From positions 62,001 through 126,000 of the forward strand of contig NZ_JAAALE010000001.1 of assembly GCF_009905735.1 (NCBI RefSeq): a stretch of DNA of 64,000 bases, read 5' to 3'. Of this stretch, positions 34,780 to 43,916 are shown one piece after another. The translations under genes were made by a program, and so were the position numbers. Numbering within the stretch: the first letter of the stretch is position 1; every line of letters starts with the position of its first letter. Source of the stretch: Porphyrobacter sp. SLTP (GTDB lineage Bacteria > Pseudomonadota > Alphaproteobacteria > Sphingomonadales > Sphingomonadaceae). The notes under the pieces are model-generated. The model was not told the DNA's origin. It did not search any database and saw only the letters and a list, made by a program, of their open reading frames with translations.

Positions 34780-35910
34780 TTAAGCCGATGGATGCGCTGC
34801 GGTACTACGCCTTCTGCGGAAGATGACCAGCGACACACCTTCAATCCACGGGCAGAAGAACACGATAAAGCAAGCAAAAAAACCTCCGGCAGTAATCCAA
34901 CCCAAGGCAGAGAGATTGCCAATCTCAACAAGGGCAATGAAGGCGAGCAGGATGGGATAGTGGAGCAAGTATAGAGCGTAGCTACCACGGCCGATGCGTT
35001 CAAACATCGTGTTCAGGCCCCGTCTCAGCGGAAGAACAAGGGGGATGTTTAGCCAGCCCCTCCAAATCGCGGCCACTCCGAAAAGCCAACCGATCAACGA
35101 ACCGTCGCGCACACTTGAAAGTGTGTCAGACGACAAGCCTCTTGCCGCAAACGCGGCTTCGGTAGCAATCGTCACGGCCGCAGGAAAGGAAACGAGGAAA
35201 AATGCCTTCACTCCCGGCCTCAATCCAAAAGCCACATAGCCAAGCAGCCAAATGATCCAAAGCGTGGTAAATGCACCGAACGGCGATGGCACAAGCAAAT
35301 TAGCGGCGAGACCGCAAAACATGGCCACGATGCCAAATGACACGAGCATTGTGGGGCAGCGCTCTCCTCCGAACCTGATGCGACTAAGCAGCCACAGTAC
35401 GACTGGCAAAACAAGATAATAGAAGATCTCGTAAGACAGCGACCAGTAAGGGCCATTCATGCCATAGGGAGCGAACCAGTTTCCCTTGCCAGATACGGAG
35501 GTCTGCAAAAATAGCACATTGCCCAACAGCGTGCGCACAGAAAAATCTGGGTGGCCTGCCCCATAAGCTAAACCGAACGCGGCGGTCCAAGCCAACGAGA
35601 AGTAATAGAGCGGTACGATGCGCGTAACTCGGCGATACAAGTAGTCGCGCAGCATCATGCTGTTGATCGGAGGGCGCGTCTTAGTCGCCAGAGCAATAGT
35701 GAAGCCCGAAAGCACGAAGAAGGCCATAACCGCGCGATGGTTCTGCGCTTGAACGAAATCGGCCATCGAGAAGATCCAAGCCGGCAGTGAGGCTTCGAAC
35801 TCGTTCCTGAAAAGTTTAAAAACATGATGAAACACAACAATAAGAGCCACGATCGCGCGAAGAGAGTCGAGTTCTACGATGCGCATGCCGCGTACTGGGG
35901 TCGTAGACAT
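34780..35910 (-). CDS. Acyltransferase-3 family membrane protein
   Basis: A 376-residue integral membrane acyltransferase with about ten helices. It opens RIVELDSLRAIVALIVVFHHVFKLF, with the conserved His pair, followed by AVMAFFVLSGFTIALA and RDYLYRRVTRIVPLYYFSL, the hallmarks of the OafA/NodX family. It would transfer an acetyl or other acyl group to sugars of the polysaccharide at the membrane. The ATG at 35910 lies two bases after the stop of the upstream glycosyltransferase; ATG 35886 is an alternative. Confidence 0.9.
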   Translation of the reverse strand: MSTTPVRGMRIVELDSLRAIVALIVVFHHVFKLFRNEFEASLPAWIFSMADFVQAQNHRAVMAFFVLSGFTIALATKTRPPINSMMLRDYLYRRVTRIVPLYYFSLAWTAAFGLAYGAGHPDFSVRTLLGNVLFLQTSVSGKGNWFAPYGMNGPYWSLSYEIFYYLVLPVVLWLLSRIRFGGERCPTMLVSFGIVAMFCGLAANLLVPSPFGAFTTLWIIWLLGYVAFGLRPGVKAFFLVSFPAAVTIATEAAFAARGLSSDTLSSVRDGSLIGWLFGVAAIWRGWLNIPLVLPLRRGLNTMFERIGRGSYALYLLHYPILLAFIALVEIGNLSALGWITAGGFFACFIVFFCPWIEGVSLVIFRRRRSTAAHPSA

Positions 35911-35912
35911 GC

Positions 35913-36941
35913 TTACCGCCCCAGCACGGCAATCGCCTGCCGATAGATGTCTAAATAGCGGTCGACAACTACCGCATCGCTGTACCGGAGCTCCACTGCA
36001 GCCCTGCACGCCCTTCGATCGATGGAGGCGATCTTGGCAGCAGCCGCGACCAAATCTTGGAGATTGTCACGGACAAACCCGGTTTTGCCGTCAACGACTA
36101 CCTCGGGTACTGCTCCGCGACGCAAGCCTAGCACTGGTGTGCCGCAGGCCAGTGCTTCGGCCATAACAATGCCAAAGGGTTCATCCCAGAGGATCGGCAT
36201 AAGAAATGCCGCCGCCTGACCTAGCAACGAGTTCTTCTGTGTATCGTCGACAGGTCCGACATACTGGATGTGATCTCCATCGACATGCGATAGTATATTT
36301 TGCTCCGCCCAAGCCCGCTTTTCCGGCGGAATATTACCAGCCAGAATAAGGCGCCGCCCAGCACGGTTGGCAATTTCGATCGCCAGATGAGGCCCCTTGA
36401 TTTCCTCAATGCGCCCTAGGAAAACAAAAGGAGCATCTGTCGCTACCGAAGGCTGAAATTTGTACCGGTCCAAGGGGACACCATTTGGCACCAGGGACCA
36501 TCGCCCGATGTCCTGGACTGGTCGCATCATCCAATCGCTTATTGCGGTGAACGACAACGTTCCACGAGACAATGTGTGACCCCAGCGTACCGTTTGAGGA
36601 CTGATCTCTCTCTGATAACTCATGATCTTAGGAATATCTAATGGCAAGACCGGCGTCAGATAGGCAATACGCGAGAAGGAGTGAACAACGTCAAAGCGAT
36701 CCCGTGCCACCGCTTCCGCAAGCGCAACGGCATTGCGGACAGTGTCCAATCGTGACCGGCTAGATCGGCCTGGCCAGGCAATAAGCTTACCAAGACTGGT
36801 ACTGTCGGGGTGAGCAAATAGCGTCACGTCGTGGCCGCGACGGACAAGACCGTTTGCAAGCATATCCACGATCCGCTCGATGCCACCGTAGTACAAAGGC
36901 GGAACAGGGATTTCGGGGTCTGCCGTCAATGCTATTCGCAC
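35913..36941 (-). CDS. Family 4 glycosyltransferase
   Basis: A 342-residue GT-B protein. It opens VRIALTADPEIPVPPLYYGGIERIVDMLANGLVRRGHDVTLFAH and has the EX7E-like DEPFGIVMAEALACGTPVLGLRRGAVPEVV in the C-terminal domain. The GTG at 36941 was chosen because it leaves four bases after the stop of the preceding gene, follows AGAGG, and reproduces the usual N-terminus of this subgroup; longer forms would overlap the upstream gene. It transfers a sugar to a lipid-linked chain; the donor is unknown. Confidence 0.85.
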   Translation of the reverse strand: MRIALTADPEIPVPPLYYGGIERIVDMLANGLVRRGHDVTLFAHPDSTSLGKLIAWPGRSSRSRLDTVRNAVALAEAVARDRFDVVHSFSRIAYLTPVLPLDIPKIMSYQREISPQTVRWGHTLSRGTLSFTAISDWMMRPVQDIGRWSLVPNGVPLDRYKFQPSVATDAPFVFLGRIEEIKGPHLAIEIANRAGRRLILAGNIPPEKRAWAEQNILSHVDGDHIQYVGPVDDTQKNSLLGQAAAFLMPILWDEPFGIVMAEALACGTPVLGLRRGAVPEVVVDGKTGFVRDNLQDLVAAAAKIASIDRRACRAAVELRYSDAVVVDRYLDIYRQAIAVLGR

Positions 36942-36945
36942 GGGA

Positions 36946-37941
36946 TCAGTGACCTCTGCCAAAAGAAAAGCACCTTCTCGCAGCCCCATTGATCCCCAGA
37001 TACTCTGCGACATGCTGGGCATGCCTTGCCATCTGCCATCCGACTAAGCGCCTTAATTTGTGAAAGCCTGGTGGCCCCGAAGGCTTAAGATCGCTGCCGC
37101 CCAGTTCGGCAACGCGGGACAATATCTCGGAACGCAAATCATAAAAGTGAGGATAGAAATTGTAATGGAATGCCTGAAGAATGTTAGCACAAGCGCGGCG
37201 TGCTTTGAGACTGTTCTCGATGGCTAAGAGGTACGATGTGCCAAGTAACAGTGAACGGCAAGCAGACTCCATAGCTGGCCGGGATTTGCGACCGGAGAGA
37301 CTACCGCTAAGACCCGAGCGATAGAACAGGCGGGCATCTTTCGCGAAGCGCACTCCATCACTACGAGCAATGATCCGGGCAAAAAACTCAAAATCGTCGA
37401 ATAAGGAGAGGCTCTCATTCCAGCCTCCTACCTCCTTTATAAGGCTCCGAGGAATTAGAAACATACCAGATTGGGTCATCGGCTCACCGCTAATCCAGTC
37501 GAGCGCTAACCAATCAGGGCCTGGTAAGTTCATGTATGTCTGGCGTGGTGGAAACACCGCCTTTGTCGGTTCATCGCGGAAGCGATCCCATTGTGACATA
37601 GCTATGTAGTTCGAAGACCTCGGTAATACCGCATGCAATGCTTCAATGTGAAAAGAATTTATAACATCGTCAGCGTCAAAATACAGTATGTACTGACCAC
37701 GTGAATGTTTAAAAGCAAGGTTTCGTGCGGTCGCGGCGCCAGCGTTGATGTGGTCAATCGCCACCACCCCCCTCGATCGGTAGCGTTCGAGAATGGCACC
37801 GGTACCGTCGGTCGATCCGTCGTTCACTACAATGATTTCGATCGGATGATAGGTTTGGGCGAGAACGCTGTCGAGTGCAGCTGCGACGAAACGCTCGGCG
37901 TTGAAACAGGGTATCAGTACTGAAACCAGAGGTCTTGTCAT
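36946..37941 (-). CDS. Family 2 glycosyltransferase
   Basis: A 331-residue GT-A enzyme with RPLVSVLIPCFNAERFVAAALDSVLAQTYHPIEIIVVNDGSTDGT at the N-terminus and the metal-binding DxD-type motif YILYFDADDVIN near residue 95. It is inverting by family. The ATG at 37941 overlaps the stop of the upstream gene by four bases (ATGA), which fixes the start. It acts at the cytoplasmic membrane face in repeat-unit assembly. Base composition is slightly lower in GC around the middle than in neighbours. Confidence 0.88.
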   Translation of the reverse strand: MTRPLVSVLIPCFNAERFVAAALDSVLAQTYHPIEIIVVNDGSTDGTGAILERYRSRGVVAIDHINAGAATARNLAFKHSRGQYILYFDADDVINSFHIEALHAVLPRSSNYIAMSQWDRFRDEPTKAVFPPRQTYMNLPGPDWLALDWISGEPMTQSGMFLIPRSLIKEVGGWNESLSLFDDFEFFARIIARSDGVRFAKDARLFYRSGLSGSLSGRKSRPAMESACRSLLLGTSYLLAIENSLKARRACANILQAFHYNFYPHFYDLRSEILSRVAELGGSDLKPSGPPGFHKLRRLVGWQMARHAQHVAEYLGINGAARRCFSFGRGH

Positions 37942-38918
37942 GTGCCACAACTCTTCTGAGCTAGGTCCAGAATTTGGCGCCATCCATAGCGAAAGTAGTA
38001 CTGCTTAGAGACGTCGACGTAGTGGTGCAGCACGGCCCGCGGGCGCTCCCCCTCTAACGCGTCGGGCATGACGACATAGTCAACGCGAGAGAGTACTTTG
38101 GCCGGCTCACTGGCAAATAGCATGGCTGTCAACGCCTGTTCCTGAAGGTAACTTGGGCCATAGTCATCGAGCTGGCGACGGCACCAATACTCAACTCTTC
38201 CCCAATCTATGTTCGCGCCGGTTAATCCGTAGAGCCCCACATTAACTGGTTCCGGGACGTTGGCACCCGCCAGTTCGTTCAAGTATCCGATTGGATATCC
38301 GTATGCCGTTTCAACATCCTGCATGTAGAGGAGCTGCGGATCTGTAAACCAGTCGATTACGTCGTCCGGCGGTCGAAAAAACAACATGTCGGAATCGGCG
38401 ACTAATCTGCATTTGTTCGAACCGATGTGAATATCTGTCAGCTTGCGTAAGTGAGGGTAAGTGCGCCTGCGCGCCCGCAACGTCGGGTAGTGACTTGCTG
38501 GCAGCAATTCATCGAGTCTAGCCTCGGTATCGGGCGCATCTTCGAACTGCATCCATGGTACCACTTGTAGTAACCGCGATTTCGTCACTACATCCATTCC
38601 GCCGTCATCGTAAACAATCGGGGTGATTTTAAAGGGGGTCTGAAGTTGGAGCGAATAGAAGCAAAATAGTGTCTGATACCAGAATCTTGGACCACTGAGG
38701 AAGGAGATCTCTGCCGGTGGTCCTTCAGGTGGCAGCGACAAGGTCGGAAGCCGCATTGCTGCGTTGCGCATGGCAATTTGGCCTGCCCGTGTACGGCGTT
38801 GCTCTACAGGCCCGCCTTCGCGGATGGACTGCTTGATTGCGCCGACTGGTTTGAACAGCATGCGGTACGCCAGTCGACCTAGGCCCAAGCGCGATGATAA
38901 TGACCGAGGGCCGCTCAA
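37938..38918 (-). CDS. Putative glycosyltransferase with DxD motif (unassigned family)
   Basis: A protein of about 326 residues with the features of a GT-A nucleotide-sugar transferase: AEISFLSGPRFWYQTLFCFYSLQ near the N-terminus, a metal-binding DxD in CRLVADSDMLFFRPPDD, then PVNVGLYGLTG, YLQEQALTAMLF and a C-terminal HHYVDVSKQYYFRYGW. This order recalls GT8-like enzymes, but I cannot assign a family. The start is uncertain: TTG 38918 overlaps the upstream stop by four bases, and ATG 38861 is the first ATG after it. It is coupled to the GT2 gene downstream by ATGA. Confidence 0.65.
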   Translation of the reverse strand: MSGPRSLSSRLGLGRLAYRMLFKPVGAIKQSIREGGPVEQRRTRAGQIAMRNAAMRLPTLSLPPEGPPAEISFLSGPRFWYQTLFCFYSLQLQTPFKITPIVYDDGGMDVVTKSRLLQVVPWMQFEDAPDTEARLDELLPASHYPTLRARRRTYPHLRKLTDIHIGSNKCRLVADSDMLFFRPPDDVIDWFTDPQLLYMQDVETAYGYPIGYLNELAGANVPEPVNVGLYGLTGANIDWGRVEYWCRRQLDDYGPSYLQEQALTAMLFASEPAKVLSRVDYVVMPDALEGERPRAVLHHYVDVSKQYYFRYGWRQILDLAQKSCGT

Positions 38919-39868
38919 GATCGGTCCAGACCTATTAGGCTGGCCCGACCCTCGAAGAGGCCACAGGCAGAACGCCAAGCGATCCGCTCCACTGGTCCGC
39001 GCCAGGCCCGTTGGAGAAACCATGACCGCGCCTTGCGAATGGGCAATGTCCAACGTGTTAGGGGACGCCAAGGGCACAGGCCGTGAACGGCGAGTACCTG
39101 CACCCAAGTGCGATTAGAGCTAAACGCGTAGTTTTCGAGGTATTCCTGAGTGAGGCGCTGGGCAGGTATGAGGTGGTCGAGCACGAGCTGCGGCAGATAG
39201 GCAACCCGCCATCCATTGTCGAGCAGGGTCAGGATCATGTCATTATCTTCGCCCGAGGCCAGGTCCGCTCCTCGACGCCCAAGGGCCAGCCGCGCAGGAT
39301 TATCGTGGGCACCTTCGACGTAGGCCTCGTAGGCTTTGCGCCTGATTGCCATTCCAGCCCCGATTGGAGCGCAAACCGGATAACTGCGTACCGTGTCCTG
39401 CGCGCGCCATTCAGCGTATAAAGGGACATCGCCTAAATTCCGGCAGGCAAGCGAAATTCCGGTTTGCGCAAACCAATCTGGTGGGGGCACCTCGTAGCGG
39501 GGGAGGACCTTCCCGCCTATTGCCCCTAAGCGGGGATCGCTTTCAAAAGCCATTAAAACACTTTTCAAGTAGTTGGGGCGGAGTGCGTTATCATCATCGA
39601 TAAATAGGATGATTCTGCCTTTTGCCTCCTGAAAGCTGCGCAGCCTAGCGTGGGTCAAGCCTAGTTGAGGCTCGCAAACGATGCGCGAATTATTGATCCC
39701 TGATGGCAATATGCTTTGATCAAGCGGTTCGCGACTCGAATTGTCGACAAGAATAAATTCGAGGTCAATCCCCTCGGCAATGTCTGCCTGCTGGGCGAGA
39801 GATGCAAGGGTGCTCGCAAGGTAATCCGCACGGGGATTGTGAGTACAAAGTACGACCGAAATATCCAT
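38915..39868 (-). CDS. Family 2 glycosyltransferase
   Basis: A 317-residue GT-A protein that begins MDISVVLCTHNPRADYLASTLASLAQQ, with FILVDNSSREPLD and the metal site IILFIDDDNALRPNYL near residue 95. The Trp-rich middle (PPPDWFAQTG) and GEDNDMILTLLDNGWRVAYLP with ED in the acceptor region are typical of the inverting GT2 group. The gene starts four bases after the upstream GT4 stop. The sugar added is unknown. Confidence 0.88.
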   Translation of the reverse strand: MDISVVLCTHNPRADYLASTLASLAQQADIAEGIDLEFILVDNSSREPLDQSILPSGINNSRIVCEPQLGLTHARLRSFQEAKGRIILFIDDDNALRPNYLKSVLMAFESDPRLGAIGGKVLPRYEVPPPDWFAQTGISLACRNLGDVPLYAEWRAQDTVRSYPVCAPIGAGMAIRRKAYEAYVEGAHDNPARLALGRRGADLASGEDNDMILTLLDNGWRVAYLPQLVLDHLIPAQRLTQEYLENYAFSSNRTWVQVLAVHGLCPWRPLTRWTLPIRKARSWFLQRAWRGPVERIAWRSACGLFEGRASLIGLDRS

Positions 39869-39872
39869 GCTG

Positions 39873-41141
39873 TCAGTCTGCTCTGTAACGCCGAGTTGGT
39901 GGACGCTTTCGTGCGTTGGCTATCGCACGTTCGTAGGCAGCCAGTTGCATGGGCAAAATCGCTTCGGGTGCAAAACGGTCGACGACACTGGCACGTGCGG
40001 CGGCCCCTAACTGCAAACACTTCTCAGGGCAGCCAAGCAGTTCGATCAGCGCTGCCGCAATTGCTTGTGGAGCTCGATGCTCAACGAGCAGACCCGTTCG
40101 CCCATGATCAATGATTTCAGCCATTCCACCGGATGCAGATCCAACCACTGCGCGCGCAGCAGCCATTCCTTCCATGCAAGCGAAGCCTGATGCTTCCCAG
40201 TCACTGGGAAAAACGCAAATAGAAGACCGAGCCAACTCAGCCGGAATGCTCTCGTACGGCACACTTCCCACAATCTCGATGTTTGCTGCATCCGATTTTG
40301 CCAGCTCAATAACATGATGAGACAGTAGCCGGCCATCCCCGGGATGCGGAAGGATACGACCAACCAACCGGAATGTGACATCAGGATGCTGGCGCAACAC
40401 GATGGGCATAGCCTTGGCGAGTTCAAGAACGCCTTTTCGAACCTCAAGCCTGCCAACAAACAGAACTATTCGCGAGCGCGGGGCCGGATCCAGTGTTAGA
40501 ATTTCCGTCGTTGGCAAAAACGGCAAAGGAACAACAGAAAGCCGGTCGCCAGAGAGACCCCAGATTCTGCTGCAGTAAGTGGCCGTTGCGTTAGAATTGG
40601 CCACTATCTCGTCCGCTTGAAGAGCATGGATCCTTTCCGGATCGCTCGAAGAATCATATCGCCAAGGATCGGTAGGCAATTGCAGCCGCCTGATCGCTCC
40701 TAGCGCGAAGCGAATGCGCGGCTTCCAGCCAACATAATAGCAATTACTCTTCCCAATAGAAAAGGACGGCCCATGCAGTCGCAAAACAAAGGGGATGTCA
40801 GGAAAAGTATCGACGACAGCCCTTGCATCGCATCCATACTCCGGACCCTCAACTACATCAAATGGGTTAAGCTCGTGGGCAGCACGAAAAAATGGCAGAA
40901 TCGCCTCGGGGAAATGCTCGCGAGCCCCAGGAACCTCCACAATGACGATGTTGGCATCCCGCTGATATGTCATCGCGGACGGACCAGAGCTAAAAATATG
41001 AATGCGATGACCAGCATCACTTAACATCTTTGCTACATTTATAATGTAAGTGGCAATGCCTCCGCCGGAATGCCTAAATCCTTCAAAAGATAAAATTGCA
41101 ACATTTAAATTTTTTTTTGACGAAATTGGTGCAGCATTCAT
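39873..41141 (-). CDS. Family 4 glycosyltransferase
   Basis: A 422-residue GT-B protein. LNVAILSFEGFRHSGGGIATYIINVAKMLSDAGH is the N-terminal Gly-rich loop; VLFVGRLEVRKGVLELAKAMP and WEASGFACMEGMAAARAVVGSASGGMAEII are in the C-terminal domain. The ATG at 41141 overlaps the methyltransferase stop by four bases (ATGA), which decides the start; the first 50 bases are unusually AT-rich like that neighbour. The specific donor sugar is unknown. Confidence 0.86.
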   Translation of the reverse strand: MNAAPISSKKNLNVAILSFEGFRHSGGGIATYIINVAKMLSDAGHRIHIFSSGPSAMTYQRDANIVIVEVPGAREHFPEAILPFFRAAHELNPFDVVEGPEYGCDARAVVDTFPDIPFVLRLHGPSFSIGKSNCYYVGWKPRIRFALGAIRRLQLPTDPWRYDSSSDPERIHALQADEIVANSNATATYCSRIWGLSGDRLSVVPLPFLPTTEILTLDPAPRSRIVLFVGRLEVRKGVLELAKAMPIVLRQHPDVTFRLVGRILPHPGDGRLLSHHVIELAKSDAANIEIVGSVPYESIPAELARSSICVFPSDWEASGFACMEGMAAARAVVGSASGGMAEIIDHGRTGLLVEHRAPQAIAAALIELLGCPEKCLQLGAAARASVVDRFAPEAILPMQLAAYERAIANARKRPPTRRYRAD

Positions 41142-41794
41142 CTGCCACCCCTCACCAATTGGATATGCTTTGCGCCTGGCCAGACTTTCTTTCCAAAGAT
41201 TTTCGCAAGCCACAAAGGAAGCTTTGGATCGTACGCCCATTCGCTACCATATTCGACTCGTTCGATTACATTCAGCCCAAACGGCCACAAAGACACATCA
41301 ACTGGCCTAAATTCGCCGATACCAATGTCCATATTATAATCAGTCGCTCCTTTACTTATATTATTTACAAATATTATAAACTTAGAAATTTCTATGGATC
41401 GGTTGATAATTTTCTTTGAGGTCGCATTATCCAAATGGATGAGAACATCCTTTATAACAACGAGATCTGTTTCTGGTATATCGGCGAGGTCGGAAGGCAT
41501 TATACAAAATTTCATGAAATTACTTGAAAAAGTCTTGTTATTTTTCTCAATTAAATCACTGACTACATCGTATCCGATGTACGAAAAATTTTGATTGAAC
41601 TCAAATTTTCTGAAAAGCTGGAAATCTCCGCATCCTAAATCCACCATTGACTTTAAGTCTTCGGTTTTTCGAAGATTCTCGATAAAATCAAAAAGTTCTA
41701 AATTTAATTGCGATATAGAGCCGGGGCCCGACCCATTTGTCCAAGAATTTTTTTCATAAATATTTTGAAATATTGAAGCAATATTTTCGCTCAT
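41138..41794 (-). CDS. SAM-dependent methyltransferase, AT-rich, next to Wzt
   Basis: A 218-residue class I methyltransferase. Motif I is MVDLGCGDFQLFRKFEFNQNFSYIGYD (about 50-76), followed by DLADIPETDLVVIKDVLIHLDNATSKKIINRSIE. Codon use is AT-rich (many Lys, Asn, Ile), clearly unlike most of the island. It overlaps both neighbours by four bases. In ABC-exported O-antigens such as E. coli O8/O9, a methyltransferase caps the chain end and the C-terminal domain of Wzt recognises the cap. The position directly after wzt and the shared composition with its 3' part make such a capping role plausible here; this is inference. Confidence 0.8.
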   Translation of the reverse strand: MSENIASIFQNIYEKNSWTNGSGPGSISQLNLELFDFIENLRKTEDLKSMVDLGCGDFQLFRKFEFNQNFSYIGYDVVSDLIEKNNKTFSSNFMKFCIMPSDLADIPETDLVVIKDVLIHLDNATSKKIINRSIEISKFIIFVNNISKGATDYNMDIGIGEFRPVDVSLWPFGLNVIERVEYGSEWAYDPKLPLWLAKIFGKKVWPGAKHIQLVRGGR

Positions 41795-43041
41795 AGTAAT
41801 CCCGCCTCTGGCCACAGCGATCCATATCCCCAAGCTTGCCGCAAGACTTCTGTGCAACCCAGATCAGCCGATGGAGAAATTGGGATCACAATTGCAGACT
41901 CGAACCAAGCCATCCTATTCTTGGCTTCGTTAGAAAACTCGAAATCCAACACATAGGAACCCTCCGCAAGTCGCGGCAGTTCAATCTTAATTGAGAATGA
42001 ATTCGAACCTGGATCCAATGATAGCTTTCTATCACTCCCCATTCCACCAATAGAAAACGCCCCAACGGGCAAGAAATTCGAATCTTTTAAGTACACATTC
42101 AGGGATCCTGAAAATCGTTGAGGTGAGTAAACACTGCAATTTATGCGCAAATTTGTGTTAGTTTTACATATATCGTCTACGATTTTCAGTACTAATATCC
42201 AGTCGCCGTCGGAAGTCGAATTTTCACTTGAATTTTCTATCGATCTTGAAATTTTCTGATAATTATCTATCACATCGTTTACTGGGCCAGATGAATTTAT
42301 TATTCCATTATTGAGTAGAATCCCATGGGTGCACAGCGCCGCGATTGCGGAGGTATTATGGCTCACAAACAACACTGTTCGTCCTACGCCAGCGACGTCC
42401 TGCATCTTTCCCAGACACTTCTTCTGAAACTCAGCATCCCCTACCGCGAGAACTTCATCGACAATCAGGATTTCTGGTTCGAGATGTGCTGCAACGGCAA
42501 AAGCGAGCCTGACATACATTCCGCTCGAATAGCGTTTGACCGGCGTATCGAGAAACTTCTCGATTTCGGCAAATGCGACTATCTCGTCGAACTTCCGACG
42601 GATATCGGCACGGCTCATGCCTAGGATTGCTCCGTTCAGGAAGATGTTCTCGCGCCCTGTGAGTTCCGGATGAAAACCGGTGCCCACTTCGAGCAGACTG
42701 GCGACCCGCCCCCTGATTTCAACCCGGCCTTCGCTAGGCTCCGTGATGCGGGAAAGGATCTTGAGCAGCGTAGACTTGCCAGCGCCGTTGCGGCCGATGA
42801 TACCCACAACATCCCCGCGTCGGATCTCGAAGTCCACATTCTTGAGGGCCCAGAACTCCTCGACTTCATCACCGGAAATCAGCGGCTTGCCGCGTAAAAG
42901 ATCCCGGCTCGTGCGGACCAGATTGTGCGCGCTGCGCGAAATCGCATCGCGCAAAGTTGGGACCCGTTCAGCCGCTTGGTGGCCGATAACATACTTCTTA
43001 CCAAGGCCTTCGGCCCGGATCACGACATCGTCAGTTATCAT
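41791..43041 (-). CDS. wzt: ABC transporter ATPase with C-terminal cargo domain (Wzt-like)
   Basis: A 416-residue protein. The N-terminal ~250 residues are an ABC ATPase of the polysaccharide-export type: Walker A GRNGAGKST (about 83-91), signature YSSGMYVRLAFA, Walker B EILIVDEVLAVGD, and the H-loop SHNTSA. Residues about 265-416 form a beta-rich domain like the Wzt C-terminal domain, which binds the chain terminus. The start at 43041 overlaps the permease stop (ATGA); longer forms run through the permease gene. GC content drops abruptly at about 42330, near the domain boundary, so the cargo domain and the following methyltransferase share a different origin from the ATPase. It exports undecaprenyl-linked polysaccharide together with Wzm. 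Confidence 0.9.
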   Translation of the reverse strand: MITDDVVIRAEGLGKKYVIGHQAAERVPTLRDAISRSAHNLVRTSRDLLRGKPLISGDEVEEFWALKNVDFEIRRGDVVGIIGRNGAGKSTLLKILSRITEPSEGRVEIRGRVASLLEVGTGFHPELTGRENIFLNGAILGMSRADIRRKFDEIVAFAEIEKFLDTPVKRYSSGMYVRLAFAVAAHLEPEILIVDEVLAVGDAEFQKKCLGKMQDVAGVGRTVLFVSHNTSAIAALCTHGILLNNGIINSSGPVNDVIDNYQKISRSIENSSENSTSDGDWILVLKIVDDICKTNTNLRINCSVYSPQRFSGSLNVYLKDSNFLPVGAFSIGGMGSDRKLSLDPGSNSFSIKIELPRLAEGSYVLDFEFSNEAKNRMAWFESAIVIPISPSADLGCTEVLRQAWGYGSLWPEAGLL

Positions 43042-43916
43042 ACCAGGTCCGCAAAGGTCTTTTCCGTGGCGCGGAACGTCTTGATACCGACCCACAGAAG
43101 CAGGGTGGCCACCCCAAGGCTCAAGATGAAGCCCGGAACATAAAACGGCGTAGCACCCCCTAGCAGGCACCAGCGGAAGCCATCGATTACGCCAACAACG
43201 GGGTTCATTGAGTAGAGCAAGCGCCACTCCTCTGGAATGATACTGGAAGAAAAACCGACCGGCGAAACGTAGAGGCCAAACTGCACAACAAAAGGCACGA
43301 TGAAGCGAAAATCCCGGTAGCGCACATTCAACGAGGCCATGATCAGTGCCGGCCCCAATGCGGTCATTATTGCAAGCAGGATGAAGGCCGGTAGCAGAAG
43401 TATCCGCCAGTCCGGCAGGGCGCCGAAAACAACCATCATGCCAATCAGCAGGACGAAGGTGATAGCGAAATCCACGAGCGCGACAAAGGAACTCGCTACC
43501 GGCACGATTAAGCGCGGAAAATAGACCTTGCTGATTAAGTTACTATTCTGGACGAGGCTACCAGAACCGTTGCCGAGCATGGTCGAGAATAGAAACCACG
43601 GCAGCATTCCCGCCATCACCAAAACCGGGTAGGGCGCGCCCCCTTCGCTGGGCAATTTCGCGAGATTACCGAAGATGCCTGTAAACACGAGCATAGTCAG
43701 CAAGGGACGGATGACGGCCCATGCCGCGCCGATCACGGTCTGCTTGTATTGGACCGAAACGTCTCGCCACGCCAGAATAGCGAAGAGCTCACGATAGGCC
43801 CAAAGATCGCGCCAGTAGTGCCGCTCGGCATGGCCCGCTTCGAGCACTAAGAGCGGCTCGCGCCTGCGCGTATCTGCCACTTGTCGCGGTGACTGGATCA
43901 AGCTCTTCATCACCAT
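43038..43916 (-). CDS. wzm: ABC-2 type polysaccharide export permease (Wzm-like)
   Basis: A 292-residue membrane protein with six predicted helices from about residue 55 to the end. It has the ABC-2 features of Wzm/KpsM proteins: LWAYRELFAILAWRDVSVQYKQTVIGAAWAVIRPLLTMLVFTGIFG, the Gly-rich LPWFLFSTMLGNGSGSLVQN and FVVQFGLYVSPVGFSSSIIPEEWR. It forms the channel for export of the lipid-linked polymer across the inner membrane. The ATG directly follows the stop of the upstream glycosyltransferase; a second in-frame ATG lies two codons later. It is coupled to the Wzt gene by ATGA overlap. Confidence 0.92.
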   Translation of the reverse strand: MVMKSLIQSPRQVADTRRREPLLVLEAGHAERHYWRDLWAYRELFAILAWRDVSVQYKQTVIGAAWAVIRPLLTMLVFTGIFGNLAKLPSEGGAPYPVLVMAGMLPWFLFSTMLGNGSGSLVQNSNLISKVYFPRLIVPVASSFVALVDFAITFVLLIGMMVVFGALPDWRILLLPAFILLAIMTALGPALIMASLNVRYRDFRFIVPFVVQFGLYVSPVGFSSSIIPEEWRLLYSMNPVVGVIDGFRWCLLGGATPFYVPGFILSLGVATLLLWVGIKTFRATEKTFADLV

